In this document: one piece after another, positions 15,756 through 24,213 of the stretch
Layout: the number at the start of each line of letters is the position of its first letter
How positions within the stretch are numbered: position 1 is the first letter of the stretch
NCBI GenBank assembly: GCA_016928295.1
Contig: JAFGLA010000078.1
Location: forward strand, 1-60,772
DNA: 60,772 bases
Source: Opitutales bacterium
Lineage (GTDB): Bacteria; Verrucomicrobiota; Verrucomicrobiia; Opitutales; Oceanipulchritudinaceae
Direction: 5' to 3'
Program-made: the position numbers and the translations under genes
Notes under the pieces: model-generated
What the model saw: the letters and a program-made list of their open reading frames with translations, nothing else
Databases searched by the model: none
Told to the model about the DNA's origin: nothing

Positions 15756-18572
15756 CTAATCGAACATTGGAACGACAGGTTCCGGTTCAATCGGGTAGGG
15801 CAGGAAGTTGAAGCCTTCGTCAAGCGTGCCTTCGAACCAGAGGAAGTTGGCGAAGCTGATGACGTCGCCGTCATTGCCTACGTGTCCGACAGGGCGGAAG
15901 CGAATGCCGAGCATGTTTTCAGCGCCAAGTGCCTTGTAAACGCGAGCCGCGGCCATGTAGGAAAGCTGAACAGCTTTCGGTCCGGTGCCGGAGTCGTTAG
16001 TGCCTTCAATCTGAATCAGGCCACGCGGGGCTACCAAGCAAGTCAGCAGGTGCGTGTCAACTGGCAGTGTCTGCGGTGCGTCCTTGTAGTTCTGGAAGTT
16101 CGGGCAATACCAGAAACCAGAACCGCCTGCGGAGGCGTTGATTGGTTCCGCACCGGCAAACCAGTTCATGAACGAGCCTGTGCCGCCTGAGCCGGAGTGG
16201 CTGGGGGCGGTAAGGGTGATGCGTTCATCGAATGCGCCGGCCAGTAGCGAGCACTTGCCGTAACGGGAGTGCCCCGTGACGCCGATTTTGGTGAGGTCGA
16301 TTTCCGGGAATGCCTTCATTTCCAGCACGTCGATAAGGCGTGAATAGCACCATGCCCAGACCATCAGGGCGCCCGTGTCTGCATCTTCGCCGTAAAGGTC
16401 GTAGTAGAGACCTGTGCGTGCGTCGGTGCTGTCGGGTGCGAAGTCTGTGAAGTTGATGCCAGCTCCGGCCCATCCGAGGTCGGTGTAAGGCTTGCGGCTG
16501 CTCTGGCTCATGTCGTAGAGGGTGCCGCCCCAGTTGAAGAGGTCCTCCTTGGTCATGATGACAGGCATCGGGTTCTCTTCGGATGCAGTCAACGGAAGGT
16601 CAACATACATGCTGGTCGTTACGGAGTTTTCTCCGACGGTCATCTGCACTGTGAGAACCTTGCTCTTCACACCGTAGTAGGTGTTGTCTGTCCACTCCGT
16701 CTCGGATAGGATTTCGATTTCCGGTTCCTCGAAGAGGTGGCCGTACATGTGCTCCATGAACAGCTCCTTGATCTCGCTGCGGCGTGTCTCCCAATTGGCG
16801 GCAGTAACCTCTGTTACTCCGTCGTTGAGGACGAGCGCGTCAGGTGTCTGTTCATAAGAACGGACGATTGCGAAGCCACCGTCTGCGAGATACACCCACT
16901 GGTCGTCTTCATGGAAGTATGCCCAAGGCCATGATGCCCTGTCGCTATAGAACCATTTTTCGGTGTAATAGTCCCAGAACCAGGTTCCGGTGTTGAAGTT
17001 GCCGGACATCCATAGCCAGCCGAAGGTGTATTCTGAAGTCGGTTCACGCCAAGCGTCCAGATCGTAGCTGTATATGAATGGATACTCGCTGACCCATGCC
17101 CAGCCCATTCCGTCGGGGCAGGCATAACCGTCGGCGTCCACATTGGTGTTGAGGTATTTATGGGCCACTTCCTGACGAAGTTCCGTTGTCGGCTCAAGTT
17201 CCGCAAGGCGAACATTGTCGATCAGGACCGTGTAGGCGGACGCTGTGTCTGCCTGAAGGCCGATGTAGAAGTTCAGCGTTGCGGCGCTCATGTCCATTTC
17301 GCACAGGGACAGATCGGCGGTGAAAGTGCCCGTCTTGTCCGAATCCCAAGTCATGGTCAGGGGCTCGCTCTCGCCGGTGCCCCACTGCTTGATGTGGCTG
17401 CCGCTTTGCAGAGCTGCGAAAGCGTTGACCTCGCCCGTGTAGCCGCCGGAATTGGTGCTAAGAAGCGTTACGTCAAAGCGTATCGCATAGCGTACCAGGT
17501 CCACGCTAGCTTCTTTTGCCGCGCGGATGGCTTGGTATATATCGCTGTAACTGGGAACGCTTAGCTGTGCGCCCCAGTTGATGAAGCCGTCCGGCATCGT
17601 GATGGCCAACGCGCCAAGGTCGTTGATCGTGCCGCCGGACAGTGTTGTGCGCCTTACGCGTTCCGCCGCTGGGCAGGCGAACCAGTCGTCAAGCCCGTCA
17701 GTGGTCTCGAAGTCGTAGAGGCTGTTCGGGTCTGTCGATGGGCCGCTAAGATAGGTGACCTGCACATCGCTCAGCACCATGTCCGTAAAGCTGGAGCTGG
17801 AAGTGCTGAAGCCCATGGAGTCGAACGCCAAGGCTGCCGGAGTTCCGTCACTGTTCACGCCACGGTCATAGACTGTGTCTTGAAGGATGTAGGTATCCGT
17901 TCCTGTGGAGCGGAACAGGTAGTCGAACTTGGTCAGGTAGGAGCCCAGGCGCGTTACGCGTAGCTCGAAGTTGTGCGCTCCCGGGCCGATGCCCGCAGTG
18001 TCAGGAGATTGTGCCGCGCCTCCGAGGCCAGCGCCGCCATCCTGTGAGTACCAAGCTGTAGTGTTGCCTTTGAGCATACCGCCGGCAGCTCCGCTTTCAC
18101 CTGCGCCCCAGCCGATGTTGGCACCGGAGGATGAGGTGGGCAGGACAAGCAGATAGCCGGAGAAGCCCGTGTTGTCCGTTTCGGACCATGTGTTGCTGGC
18201 CAGAGTTCCAGCGTTGTCGTGGCTGTCAAACAAGCCCATGCGGGCCCAGGACCAGCCAAGATACGCGTTTCCGTCAGGGATGCTGCTGGAAATCTCAAGT
18301 GTGCCAGTGAGTGTCAAGGAGTCGCCAGGAGTCAGCACTATCCTGTCGAACTGTGTGCGAAACGATACTTGTGAAGCACCAGATCCGGTGCTTGGGGACG
18401 TTGCGGTCAACGATACCGTGCCGGGTACTGGCTCGGACATTGTAAAACCGCCGTCTGATGTGAAACCCCAACCCGTGAGATTGGTTGGTGCGTCTGCAGA
18501 CAAGACCGAAGGAAGGAGCGCAAGAGCCGATACGGCGTATGCCCCTTTCATCAGTGTGTTTAGTCTTATCAT
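15756..18572 (-). CDS. Secreted multidomain CE15-like glucuronoyl esterase
   Basis: A 938-residue exported enzyme with a signal peptide (cleavage near 25, VLSADAP). Residues 28-275 look like a beta-sandwich of LamG type and 285-460 like a second carbohydrate-binding-type sandwich. Residues 486-563 are a Trp/Tyr-rich module (EYPFIYSYD, FGWLWMSG, WFWDYYTEKWFY). About 580-925 is the alpha/beta-hydrolase domain. The nucleophile is Ser769 in GVTGHSRYGK, the bacterial CE15 motif, and the likely catalytic His is 897 in RPVGHVGN. CE15 enzymes cleave esters between lignin and glucuronoxylan, so hemicellulose breakdown is the likely role; the exact substrate is inferred. A single-gene unit with its own terminator. 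Confidence 0.85.
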   Translation of the reverse strand: MIRLNTLMKGAYAVSALALLPSVLSADAPTNLTGWGFTSDGGFTMSEPVPGTVSLTATSPSTGSGASQVSFRTQFDRIVLTPGDSLTLTGTLEISSSIPDGNAYLGWSWARMGLFDSHDNAGTLASNTWSETDNTGFSGYLLVLPTSSSGANIGWGAGESGAAGGMLKGNTTAWYSQDGGAGLGGAAQSPDTAGIGPGAHNFELRVTRLGSYLTKFDYLFRSTGTDTYILQDTVYDRGVNSDGTPAALAFDSMGFSTSSSSFTDMVLSDVQVTYLSGPSTDPNSLYDFETTDGLDDWFACPAAERVRRTTLSGGTINDLGALAITMPDGFINWGAQLSVPSYSDIYQAIRAAKEASVDLVRYAIRFDVTLLSTNSGGYTGEVNAFAALQSGSHIKQWGTGESEPLTMTWDSDKTGTFTADLSLCEMDMSAATLNFYIGLQADTASAYTVLIDNVRLAELEPTTELRQEVAHKYLNTNVDADGYACPDGMGWAWVSEYPFIYSYDLDAWREPTSEYTFGWLWMSGNFNTGTWFWDYYTEKWFYSDRASWPWAYFHEDDQWVYLADGGFAIVRSYEQTPDALVLNDGVTEVTAANWETRRSEIKELFMEHMYGHLFEEPEIEILSETEWTDNTYYGVKSKVLTVQMTVGENSVTTSMYVDLPLTASEENPMPVIMTKEDLFNWGGTLYDMSQSSRKPYTDLGWAGAGINFTDFAPDSTDARTGLYYDLYGEDADTGALMVWAWCYSRLIDVLEMKAFPEIDLTKIGVTGHSRYGKCSLLAGAFDERITLTAPSHSGSGGTGSFMNWFAGAEPINASAGGSGFWYCPNFQNYKDAPQTLPVDTHLLTCLVAPRGLIQIEGTNDSGTGPKAVQLSYMAAARVYKALGAENMLGIRFRPVGHVGNDGDVISFANFLWFEGTLDEGFNFLPYPIEPEPVVPMFD

Positions 18573-19100
18573 GGTAGTTATTGGGTTTAAGTAGTATTTC
18601 AGAACTTAAACAAGTTATGCTACCTGTTTTCAGGGCCTTACAGACCGCTATGACCTGTGGGAGTCACTTTCATATCCTATGAACACACTCCAAGAGTGAT
18701 ATTTATGGTAGGGTAATCCCCTTGTTCAAGGGGAGGGGGGTAATTATGAATGGGTCTATTGGGAGTCATCAATCCTAGCCCAAAAGCCGGATTGACTCTG
18801 ATTACAAGAAGCAGACTTGCATTCTCGATAATGAGGCGAACCCGTTGATAGACAAAATGTGTGTTAGTCTATCATTTGAGCTAACGCAGAGGATTAGCCT
18901 AAGTATGCTTCTATGCGTATGGAGCTTTCTTGGGACTTGTTATTTATGTGAAGCGTTTGGTTCCAGCACCTATGAGTCTAAAATGCTCATTGGCTGTAAG
19001 CTAGGTATCAAGGGCAATGACGGCGCATTATTTTGCATGCGAAAAACATTATGTCCTTTGCCCACGACGCAGTGTGTTTTTATCAAGCGCGTTTTTTTGC
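18573..19100. other. Intergenic region upstream of the CE15 gene
   Basis: About 530 bp without a credible gene and more AT-rich than its surroundings. Besides the palindrome at 18717-18734 it has ACTC-CAA-GAGT near 18687-18697. The plus-strand frame at 18845-19111 runs into the tRNA terminator and has no coding character. The esterase promoter should lie here but I cannot place it. Confidence 0.5.
18717..18734. promoter_or_regulatory. 18-bp perfect palindrome upstream of the CE15 gene
   Basis: TCCCCTTG-TT-CAAGGGGA, 145 bp upstream of the esterase start, followed by a GGGGGG tract. Its size and symmetry suit a dimeric repressor or activator. No regulator gene is adjacent, so the binding protein is unknown. 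Confidence 0.4.
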
Positions 19101-19129
19101 AAAAAAAATGAGCCTGAAAACAGGCTCAT
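19101..19129 (-). terminator. Terminator downstream of tRNA-Gln
   Basis: Read on the minus strand: stem ATGAGCCTG / CAGGCTCAT, loop TTTT, followed by seven T residues. It lies 10 bp after the tRNA CCA. Confidence 0.9.
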
Positions 19130-19138
19130 AAACAAAAT

Positions 19139-19213
19139 TGGCTGGCCGACCGGGACTTGAACCCAGAATAACGGAACCAAAATCCGCTGTGTTGCCAATT
19201 ACACCATCGGCCA
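19139..19213 (-). tRNA. tRNA-Gln (anticodon TTG)
   Basis: 75-nt cloverleaf. The acceptor stem TGGCCGA pairs with TCGGCCA, the discriminator is G, and CCA is encoded. The anticodon loop TTTTGGT sits between GCGGA and TCCGT, placing TTG at 34-36. The T-arm is CTGGG-TTCAAGT-CCCGG. The U1-A72 first pair is typical of tRNA-Gln. Confidence 0.96.
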
Positions 19214-19227
19214 ATGGGAAACCGTGA

Positions 19228-19255
19228 AGACTAGCAGGCTTGCTGCGTTCGTCAA
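19228..19255 (-). promoter_or_regulatory. Promoter of tRNA-Gln
   Basis: TTGACG (19250-19255) and TAGTCT (19228-19233) with a 16-bp spacer. The -10 ends 14 bp before the tRNA 5' end, as expected for a short leader. Confidence 0.55.
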
Positions 19256-19298
19256 GCTCGCTATGTGACTGTGTCAGGGGCCTGGCCAACGCAAGCGT

Positions 19299-20477
19299 CT
19301 ATTCTTCGTAGGCTATCCCAGCGTCCTGCAACTGTTTGCGCCAGCGGTCGATTTTCGGCTTCAGGTCGCTATCGATCCAGAGGCGCGTTTCGGTCAGCGT
19401 CCTGTCGCTGCCCTTCCATGCTTCAAAGTAATTCTCGTACATGGTCTTGTACTTTTCAAAAAGGCCGATGTATTCGTCCCTCTCGGCGGCTAGCTTCGCG
19501 TGCTCTGCCTCGACCTTTGCGGCGATATTCGAGCGCAGATTGGAAATACGCTCCTGGGGCAGGTTGAGGCAGAAGGCGTCGATAATTGCCTGTCCCAGCT
19601 GGATACGGCCCTTGCCCGAGGGATGGTTTTCCCTGTCTGCTGCTGCTGCCGCGTTAATGGGATCCATTAGCGCCGGTGGCAGGGGAGCGGCATCGCAGTC
19701 CGAAGCAAAGGGAGCGGCCTGTTCGGCTATTGCCTGCATCCTCTCGTAAGTCCAGCCCGCGCCCGGGTAAACGTGGCTCATTAGCTCATGCTGTTCGGGC
19801 ACGATTCCAAGGCTTGAAAACTCCTCCGTGGCGAACTTGGGCAAGGATGACAAATCGGGCGCTTCCATGCCAAGAAACGAAGCTAGCTTTTGCGAAAGGG
19901 CGGAGATGTCCCTGAACGCAATCGCCGCGTCGAGCACCATGAAGCGTTCTGGCGCCGCTTCGCGGGCCGCCATGATGGATTCGTTGTACATCGCGCAGGC
20001 TTCAAAGATGCTCTCCGGCGCAAATAGGGCGCTCCAGTCCCCACGCTTCAGAAAAGAGTAGTAGATCTCGAGCGGATGGCGGAATACGGCCACGCAGCGC
20101 GCATCCGGGAGCAATTCTAGCCACTGGGGGAGGAACAGGCAGCTTCGCGGTTCTTTCCAGCCCCAGAAGCCCGGGCGGGCGAGCTTTGCGATTAACGCTT
20201 TTGCCTCCGCTCTTTCCTCATCACTCCACGCGGGGGAGAAGCCCGCCCTGGGTAGGAAATCGGCTCTGGTCTGCGCATTGCCCATGCGGGTGGAGAGCAG
20301 CTTTTTATGAAAAGCCAGAATGGACAGCTCCTCAAAGTAGCCGCGCGGGTTGCCAGCGTCAGGCGCCAGCAGGCTTTCGCCCATGTGCACGCCAAGCCCC
20401 GCCAGCAAGCTTGCCAGAAAGGAAGTGCCGCTGCGGTGCATTCCAAGAGCGAGGACGGGCGTGGAGTTTTGGCTCAT
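19299..20477 (-). CDS. Sulfotransferase-family protein
   Basis: A 392-residue cytosolic protein. The N-terminus PVLALGMHRSGTSFLASLLA holds the PAPS 5'-phosphosulfate loop (GMHRSGTS). The 3'-phosphate region is RCVAVFRHPLEIYYSFLKR, and GFWGWKEPRSCLFL is typical of the bacterial Sulfotransfer-type group. The last 100 residues (about 290-390) are charged and helical, probably a coiled coil (AKVEAEHAKLAAERDEYIGL). Many such proteins sit in polysaccharide clusters; here the neighbours give no acceptor. The start ATG at 20477 precedes the P-loop by 10 residues. Confidence 0.85.
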   Translation of the reverse strand: MSQNSTPVLALGMHRSGTSFLASLLAGLGVHMGESLLAPDAGNPRGYFEELSILAFHKKLLSTRMGNAQTRADFLPRAGFSPAWSDEERAEAKALIAKLARPGFWGWKEPRSCLFLPQWLELLPDARCVAVFRHPLEIYYSFLKRGDWSALFAPESIFEACAMYNESIMAAREAAPERFMVLDAAIAFRDISALSQKLASFLGMEAPDLSSLPKFATEEFSSLGIVPEQHELMSHVYPGAGWTYERMQAIAEQAAPFASDCDAAPLPPALMDPINAAAAADRENHPSGKGRIQLGQAIIDAFCLNLPQERISNLRSNIAAKVEAEHAKLAAERDEYIGLFEKYKTMYENYFEAWKGSDRTLTETRLWIDSDLKPKIDRWRKQLQDAGIAYEE

Positions 20478-20580
20478 GCTTTATTTGACCCGAGTTTATT
20501 GACAGAAGTTGCGCAAAACAAGCGCAAGCATGTTTTTTACAGGTGGGCGGACTACTCACTGTTAACAGGCCTGAAATCGG

Positions 20581-21333
20581 TTACTGCTCCTGCGCAGCCT
20601 TTTTTGCCGCGTCTGTATCATCGGCGCTACGACCGTCGAGAAAGATCTCCTCCACCTCAAGCCCGGCCTCTGCCTTTATGCCGCGAAGTACTATCCACAG
20701 CGCCGCCATGCCAACGAGCGTCGCGGGAATGGCTATTACAGGGTAGCTGAGGGCCTGCATCTTGCCCAGTTCCACGTTGAATGCCTCGGTGCCACTAGGG
20801 CTGTGCACAATGAGGCGGGCGAGCACGTAGTTGAGAACGGAGCTGAGTGCAAAGGAAAGTGCAAGAAGAAGGGTGCCCTGCCTCATCACGCGGGCAAAGC
20901 CCTTTTGCGTGCCCCTCTTTTCGACTGAGGACTCGATTTTGCCAACGTCGAAAAAGTCGGGGTTTAGAAGAAACGCGCTGATTAAGGGGTGGCGCGTGCC
21001 GCTTGAAAGCAGGATTGCCACAGCGAAAAGACCCGGCACGGCGGCTTCCTTTATCGCGATAAGGTCCGCAGGCAGCTTCAAAAGGCCCACGCCTCCTGTG
21101 ATGAGCGTGCTGACAAAGCCGATTATCGAGATGATGTTCCGCCTGCCTCGGCTGCGCAGGTCGTGCACGAAATAGCCCACGGGGAACGCCAGGGCGATGC
21201 ACAGCACGGCCCAAGAGGGAAGGTGCAGGAGCGCCTGCCCCTTCATGAGCATTAGCGAAGGCAGGGCCACGTTGCAGACTATGTTCAGCAACATGCTTTC
21301 TCTCTTGGGCGCTGGCTTGGCAGTATCGCTCAT
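20581..21333 (-). CDS. VC0807-like integral membrane protein
   Basis: 250 residues with about six transmembrane helices. It matches the VC0807 group in layout: an N-terminal helix with NIVCNVALPSLML, WAVLCIALAFPVGYFVHDLR, then NIISIIGFVSTLITGGVGLL, and a C-terminal pair of helices. The soluble, acidic C-terminus (EEIFLDGRSADDTDAAKKAA) faces the cytoplasm by the positive-inside rule. The function of the family is unknown to me. Distantly related to septation protein A-type proteins; no catalytic motif. Confidence 0.65.
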   Translation of the reverse strand: MSDTAKPAPKRESMLLNIVCNVALPSLMLMKGQALLHLPSWAVLCIALAFPVGYFVHDLRSRGRRNIISIIGFVSTLITGGVGLLKLPADLIAIKEAAVPGLFAVAILLSSGTRHPLISAFLLNPDFFDVGKIESSVEKRGTQKGFARVMRQGTLLLALSFALSSVLNYVLARLIVHSPSGTEAFNVELGKMQALSYPVIAIPATLVGMAALWIVLRGIKAEAGLEVEEIFLDGRSADDTDAAKKAAQEQ

Positions 21334-21417
21334 ATGTGGTGAGGTCAGTCGAAGGCATGCAGCGGAAGGACTCCAACGCTCTTGCGCCGACTCCGTTTCA
21401 CCCGCCTCGCGTGCGTG

Positions 21418-21837
21418 TTATTTCACGATGAAAGTCACGTTGAAGCTCTCTATCGGCTCCTCGCTGCCGGGCTTGAACTGCTTCATTTCAAGTTGCGTTG
21501 TTCCGCTGGAAACGGCCTTGAACTCGTATGTGTACGAGTAGATGCGTGCCAGTCCGCCGGCGACGACGTTCCCCGAATAGCGCGGCTCGCCCAGCATGTC
21601 CACGACGTTGCGGTCCAGCTCTGTGATGCGCCACTCCGCCCCGATGGTGTAGTTCACGGCAAGGCGAATCGCGACTAGCTCCCCGCGTTCCATAGTGATG
21701 GTTTGCCCCTTGGAGCCGGAGTCGTACAAACGCCCGCGCACGCCATGACTGCACGAACAGAGCATCGTTACGGCCAGAAGGCCGAGCATTACAGTGCAGA
21801 ACAAAGACTTGGGGCTTAATCTATTGATGGTTTTCAT
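21418..21837 (-). CDS. Chagasin-like (inhibitor I42) lipoprotein
   Basis: 139 residues from ATG 21837. The hydrophobic leader ends in a lipobox, VTMLCSC, so a membrane-anchored lipoprotein is expected. The mature part shows the chagasin/amoebiasin pattern: GELVAIRLAVNYTIGAEWRI (family NPTTGYSW loop), then GNVVAGGLARIYSYTYEF (GxGG loop), then GTTQLEMKQFKP. Chagasins block papain-like cysteine proteases with these loops. Loop 1 is changed (NYTIGAEW), so inhibitory activity is uncertain. AACTACCCC lies 4 bases before the ATG where a Shine-Dalgarno would be. It follows prmA by 47 bp. Confidence 0.65.
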   Translation of the reverse strand: MKTINRLSPKSLFCTVMLGLLAVTMLCSCSHGVRGRLYDSGSKGQTITMERGELVAIRLAVNYTIGAEWRITELDRNVVDMLGEPRYSGNVVAGGLARIYSYTYEFKAVSSGTTQLEMKQFKPGSEEPIESFNVTFIVK

Positions 21838-21884
21838 TTTCGGGGTAGTTTGCTTCAGCAAGCAGGGCGTATGGTGCAAAAAGG

Positions 21885-22781
21885 CTATGCCACGGGCTTT
21901 GATGGGCGGCCAAGGAGCAGGTCTGCCCATTCGCCGTCGATGCGACTCTTTATCTCGCAGGCTCCCCACATTTCTTCGGCGTTTGGCTCGTAAACGGCCT
22001 TAACGTCCGCAAGTTCCTTGGCGAGTATGCCAGAAAGGACCAGCTTGCCGCCCGGAAGCACGCAGTCGAGCAGGCGTTCCGCGTTCTGCGAAAGCACGTT
22101 GGCAAGAATGTTCGCCATGACTATGTCCGCGCGACGGTCCTTGAGGCCAGCTTCCATACCGGCAGCGGCAAACTCGATTCGGTCCTGCATCAGGTTTTCC
22201 ACCGCGTTTTCTTTGGCGATGTCCACGGCGGCCATGTCGATGTCGAAGCCGTAAATCTTGCCAAAGCTCATCTTCGCGGCGCTGATTGCCAGGATGCCCG
22301 AGCCGCAGCCAGCGTCTATTACGGAACGCTCTGGCACGCTTTCTCCCCATTCGCGTGCGGCTTCCACAAGGCGCACCGCGCAAAGGCGCGTTGTTTCGTG
22401 GTTACCCGTGCCAAAGGCCATTCCCGGGTCCAGATACACGGCGTTTGCCCCTTCGGGGAGAGGGTAACTGTCGCGCAGCCAGCTTGGCACCCAGTGCAAG
22501 TCTCCGATGCACCAGGGCTGGAAATGATCGCGGTAGGCGTCCTTCCAGTCGCGATCCTGCACCTTGCTTAGAACGGGCGTCTCGGGCAGCTCGGGGAAGC
22601 TCTCCCGAATGGCCTTGTAGGATTCCAGCCCTTCTTTCTCAAAGTCGAAGTAGCCGATAAGGTCCAGACGGTTCCCTATTCTGTCCTCGCGGATGGTCCA
22701 GGACGGGATTTCCATCTCCATGAAGCGTTCCTCGAACCCTGCGGGAATCGACGGGGGGATCTCTACTAAAAGCTGAAACAT
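21885..22781 (-). CDS. prmA: Ribosomal protein L11 methyltransferase
   Basis: Trimethylates L11. The 298 residues have the PrmA-specific DPGMAFGTGNHETTRL before the SAM motif VIDAGCGSGILAISAAKMS, then GFDIDMAAVDIAKENAVEN and the catalytic-site NILANVL. The N-terminal L11-recognition domain is present (about 1-100). ATG at 22781. Heads a short co-directional group with the chagasin-like lipoprotein downstream. Confidence 0.94.
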   Translation of the reverse strand: MFQLLVEIPPSIPAGFEERFMEMEIPSWTIREDRIGNRLDLIGYFDFEKEGLESYKAIRESFPELPETPVLSKVQDRDWKDAYRDHFQPWCIGDLHWVPSWLRDSYPLPEGANAVYLDPGMAFGTGNHETTRLCAVRLVEAAREWGESVPERSVIDAGCGSGILAISAAKMSFGKIYGFDIDMAAVDIAKENAVENLMQDRIEFAAAGMEAGLKDRRADIVMANILANVLSQNAERLLDCVLPGGKLVLSGILAKELADVKAVYEPNAEEMWGACEIKSRIDGEWADLLLGRPSKPVA

Positions 22782-22810
22782 GTTTAGCCTGAAAAGTATG
22801 AAGATAAAGC

Positions 22811-23290
22811 CTAGTTTGTCGCGTCGGTACTAAGTGACCACTTTGTACCGCGGTCTGCCATGAACTTCTTTTTGAACCAGTGAACGACCACCTTTTTGTT
22901 TTCGTTCTCGCCATCGGCATAGGCGCCGGCGGGATGGGGGTTGGACGGGTCTTTGCTAATGGCGATGCCGCCCCAGAGGCTCATGCCATCGACAATCCTG
23001 CCAAAGTCATAGCGCAGTAGTTCAAGGGGCTTTGGCGCGTCGAAGAACCAGTAATCTTCGTTTTCCGCTTCGAGCACGAACTTGCCTGGGCGGTAACGGA
23101 CGCCCATGAGGGGGTCGAATTCCTGATCCGTCCAAGCGTTCATTCCGTTCATCTGAAGGAATAGCGTTTCGCTGGTGGCAAGGGTGACGTCCTGATGGCT
23201 CTCGGTTAGAAATGACGTGTCGCTTGTGGCGCAGCCGCCGAAAGCAAGAGCCAGCATGAAAAGGGATGCAAGGAGTGCTCTGTGGAACAT
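22811..23290 (-). CDS. Hypothetical lipoprotein
   Basis: 159 residues from ATG 23290. The leader MFHRALLASLFMLALAFGGC carries a lipobox (AFGGC) with Cys20. The mature part has no known domain; it contains NAWTDQEFDPLMGVRYRPG and a WFF/W-rich middle, and looks like a small beta-protein. Two in-frame codons upstream could also start, but they precede no leader-like sequence. It lies 29 bp upstream of prmA on the same strand, so it may be in the same operon. Confidence 0.7.
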   Translation of the reverse strand: MFHRALLASLFMLALAFGGCATSDTSFLTESHQDVTLATSETLFLQMNGMNAWTDQEFDPLMGVRYRPGKFVLEAENEDYWFFDAPKPLELLRYDFGRIVDGMSLWGGIAISKDPSNPHPAGAYADGENENKKVVVHWFKKKFMADRGTKWSLSTDATN

Positions 23291-23384
23291 ATTGTTTTGA
23301 GGGGTTGTTTGCGCCCTGTCGGGCATGGGTTTTAGCTAAAGTGAAGATTGGTAAACACGGGCAACGCGCGCATGAAAACGCAGT

Positions 23385-23960
23385 TTAGCTTCTCTCTGCC
23401 AACTTGGCAATGACCGCTGGGAGAAGCGAGTGTTCCGCAGCGTGCACTTTGCTTTCGAGGGTGTCGAGCGTATCGTTCGCCTCTATTCGCACGGCGCTCT
23501 GGTCGATAATCGGCCCCATGTCCAGGCCCGCCGTCACCCAGTGAACGGTGCAGCCGCTGTATTTTGCCCCGTAATTGAAAGCCTGCTCGATGGAGTGAAG
23601 CCCCGGAAACGCGGGCAGAAGGCTGGGGTGCAGGTTGATTATCCTGCCCTCGAACGCGTTGAGAAAGGTTTCGTGCAGAACGCGCATAAAGCCAGCGAGT
23701 ACAACCAGATCCGCTCCTTCAGCGCGAATCGCGTCCACGTAGCGCGCTTCGGCCTCGTCGTCCAGCTTCGTCTTGAATCGGCCCGGGTCAACGTAGGCGG
23801 CTTTCACTCCGTATTTGGCGCCAAGAGTCAGGATGCGCGCCTCGGGCTTGTCCGAAAAAATGGCCACGGGAACTGCCTTGCCCAAGTTTCCCTGTTTCCA
23901 GCATTCGAGGATTGCTTCGGCGTTGCTGCCTGTGCCTGAGCCTATGATTACTATCTTCAC
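23385..23960 (-). CDS. purN: Phosphoribosylglycinamide formyltransferase (formyl-THF type)
   Basis: Third step of IMP synthesis. 191 residues. The phosphate loop is IIGSGTGSNAEAIL (family GSGxGSN). The catalytic triad region reads GFMRVLHETFL, then RIINLHPSLLPAFPG with catalytic Asn and His, and HWVTAGLDMGPIIDQ with the catalytic Asp. I choose the GTG at 23960, which places the start (VKIVIIGSG) where family members begin; the ATG at 24029 would add 23 unlikely residues. Stand-alone gene. Confidence 0.93.
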   Translation of the reverse strand: MKIVIIGSGTGSNAEAILECWKQGNLGKAVPVAIFSDKPEARILTLGAKYGVKAAYVDPGRFKTKLDDEAEARYVDAIRAEGADLVVLAGFMRVLHETFLNAFEGRIINLHPSLLPAFPGLHSIEQAFNYGAKYSGCTVHWVTAGLDMGPIIDQSAVRIEANDTLDTLESKVHAAEHSLLPAVIAKLAERS

Positions 23961-24147
23961 GTCGAGAGGGCGTTCTGTTTGGTTGTTATAAAAAGCTGGC
24001 AGTGTATGCCGCGTGGCCGCGTAGCGCAACCACTATGCGGAGGAATGGGCGGCTGCGTTTCGATGATTGGCAGGGGCCCGTCCCAGCCTCCTCATCCATC
24101 ATCTTGCCGATGGAGTCCAACTAACTGCAAAAGGCTCTTGCATACGC

Positions 24148-24187
24148 AAAACAGCCGCCCGGAGAAAGACCCCGCGACGGCTGTTTT
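24148..24187 (-). terminator. Terminator of yebC
   Basis: 10-bp arms AAAACAGCCG / CGGCTGTTTT with a 20-base GC-rich middle that can extend the stem. T-runs at the ends of both strands, so it may act both ways. Confidence 0.75.
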
Positions 24188-24213
24188 TGAAAAGCAATTG
24201 CTTGGTGAAGCGC

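Noticed and set aside
18845-19111. An 88-codon plus-strand frame upstream of tRNA-Gln
   Set aside because: It runs into the tRNA terminator hairpin, has no ribosome-binding site and no coding-like composition.
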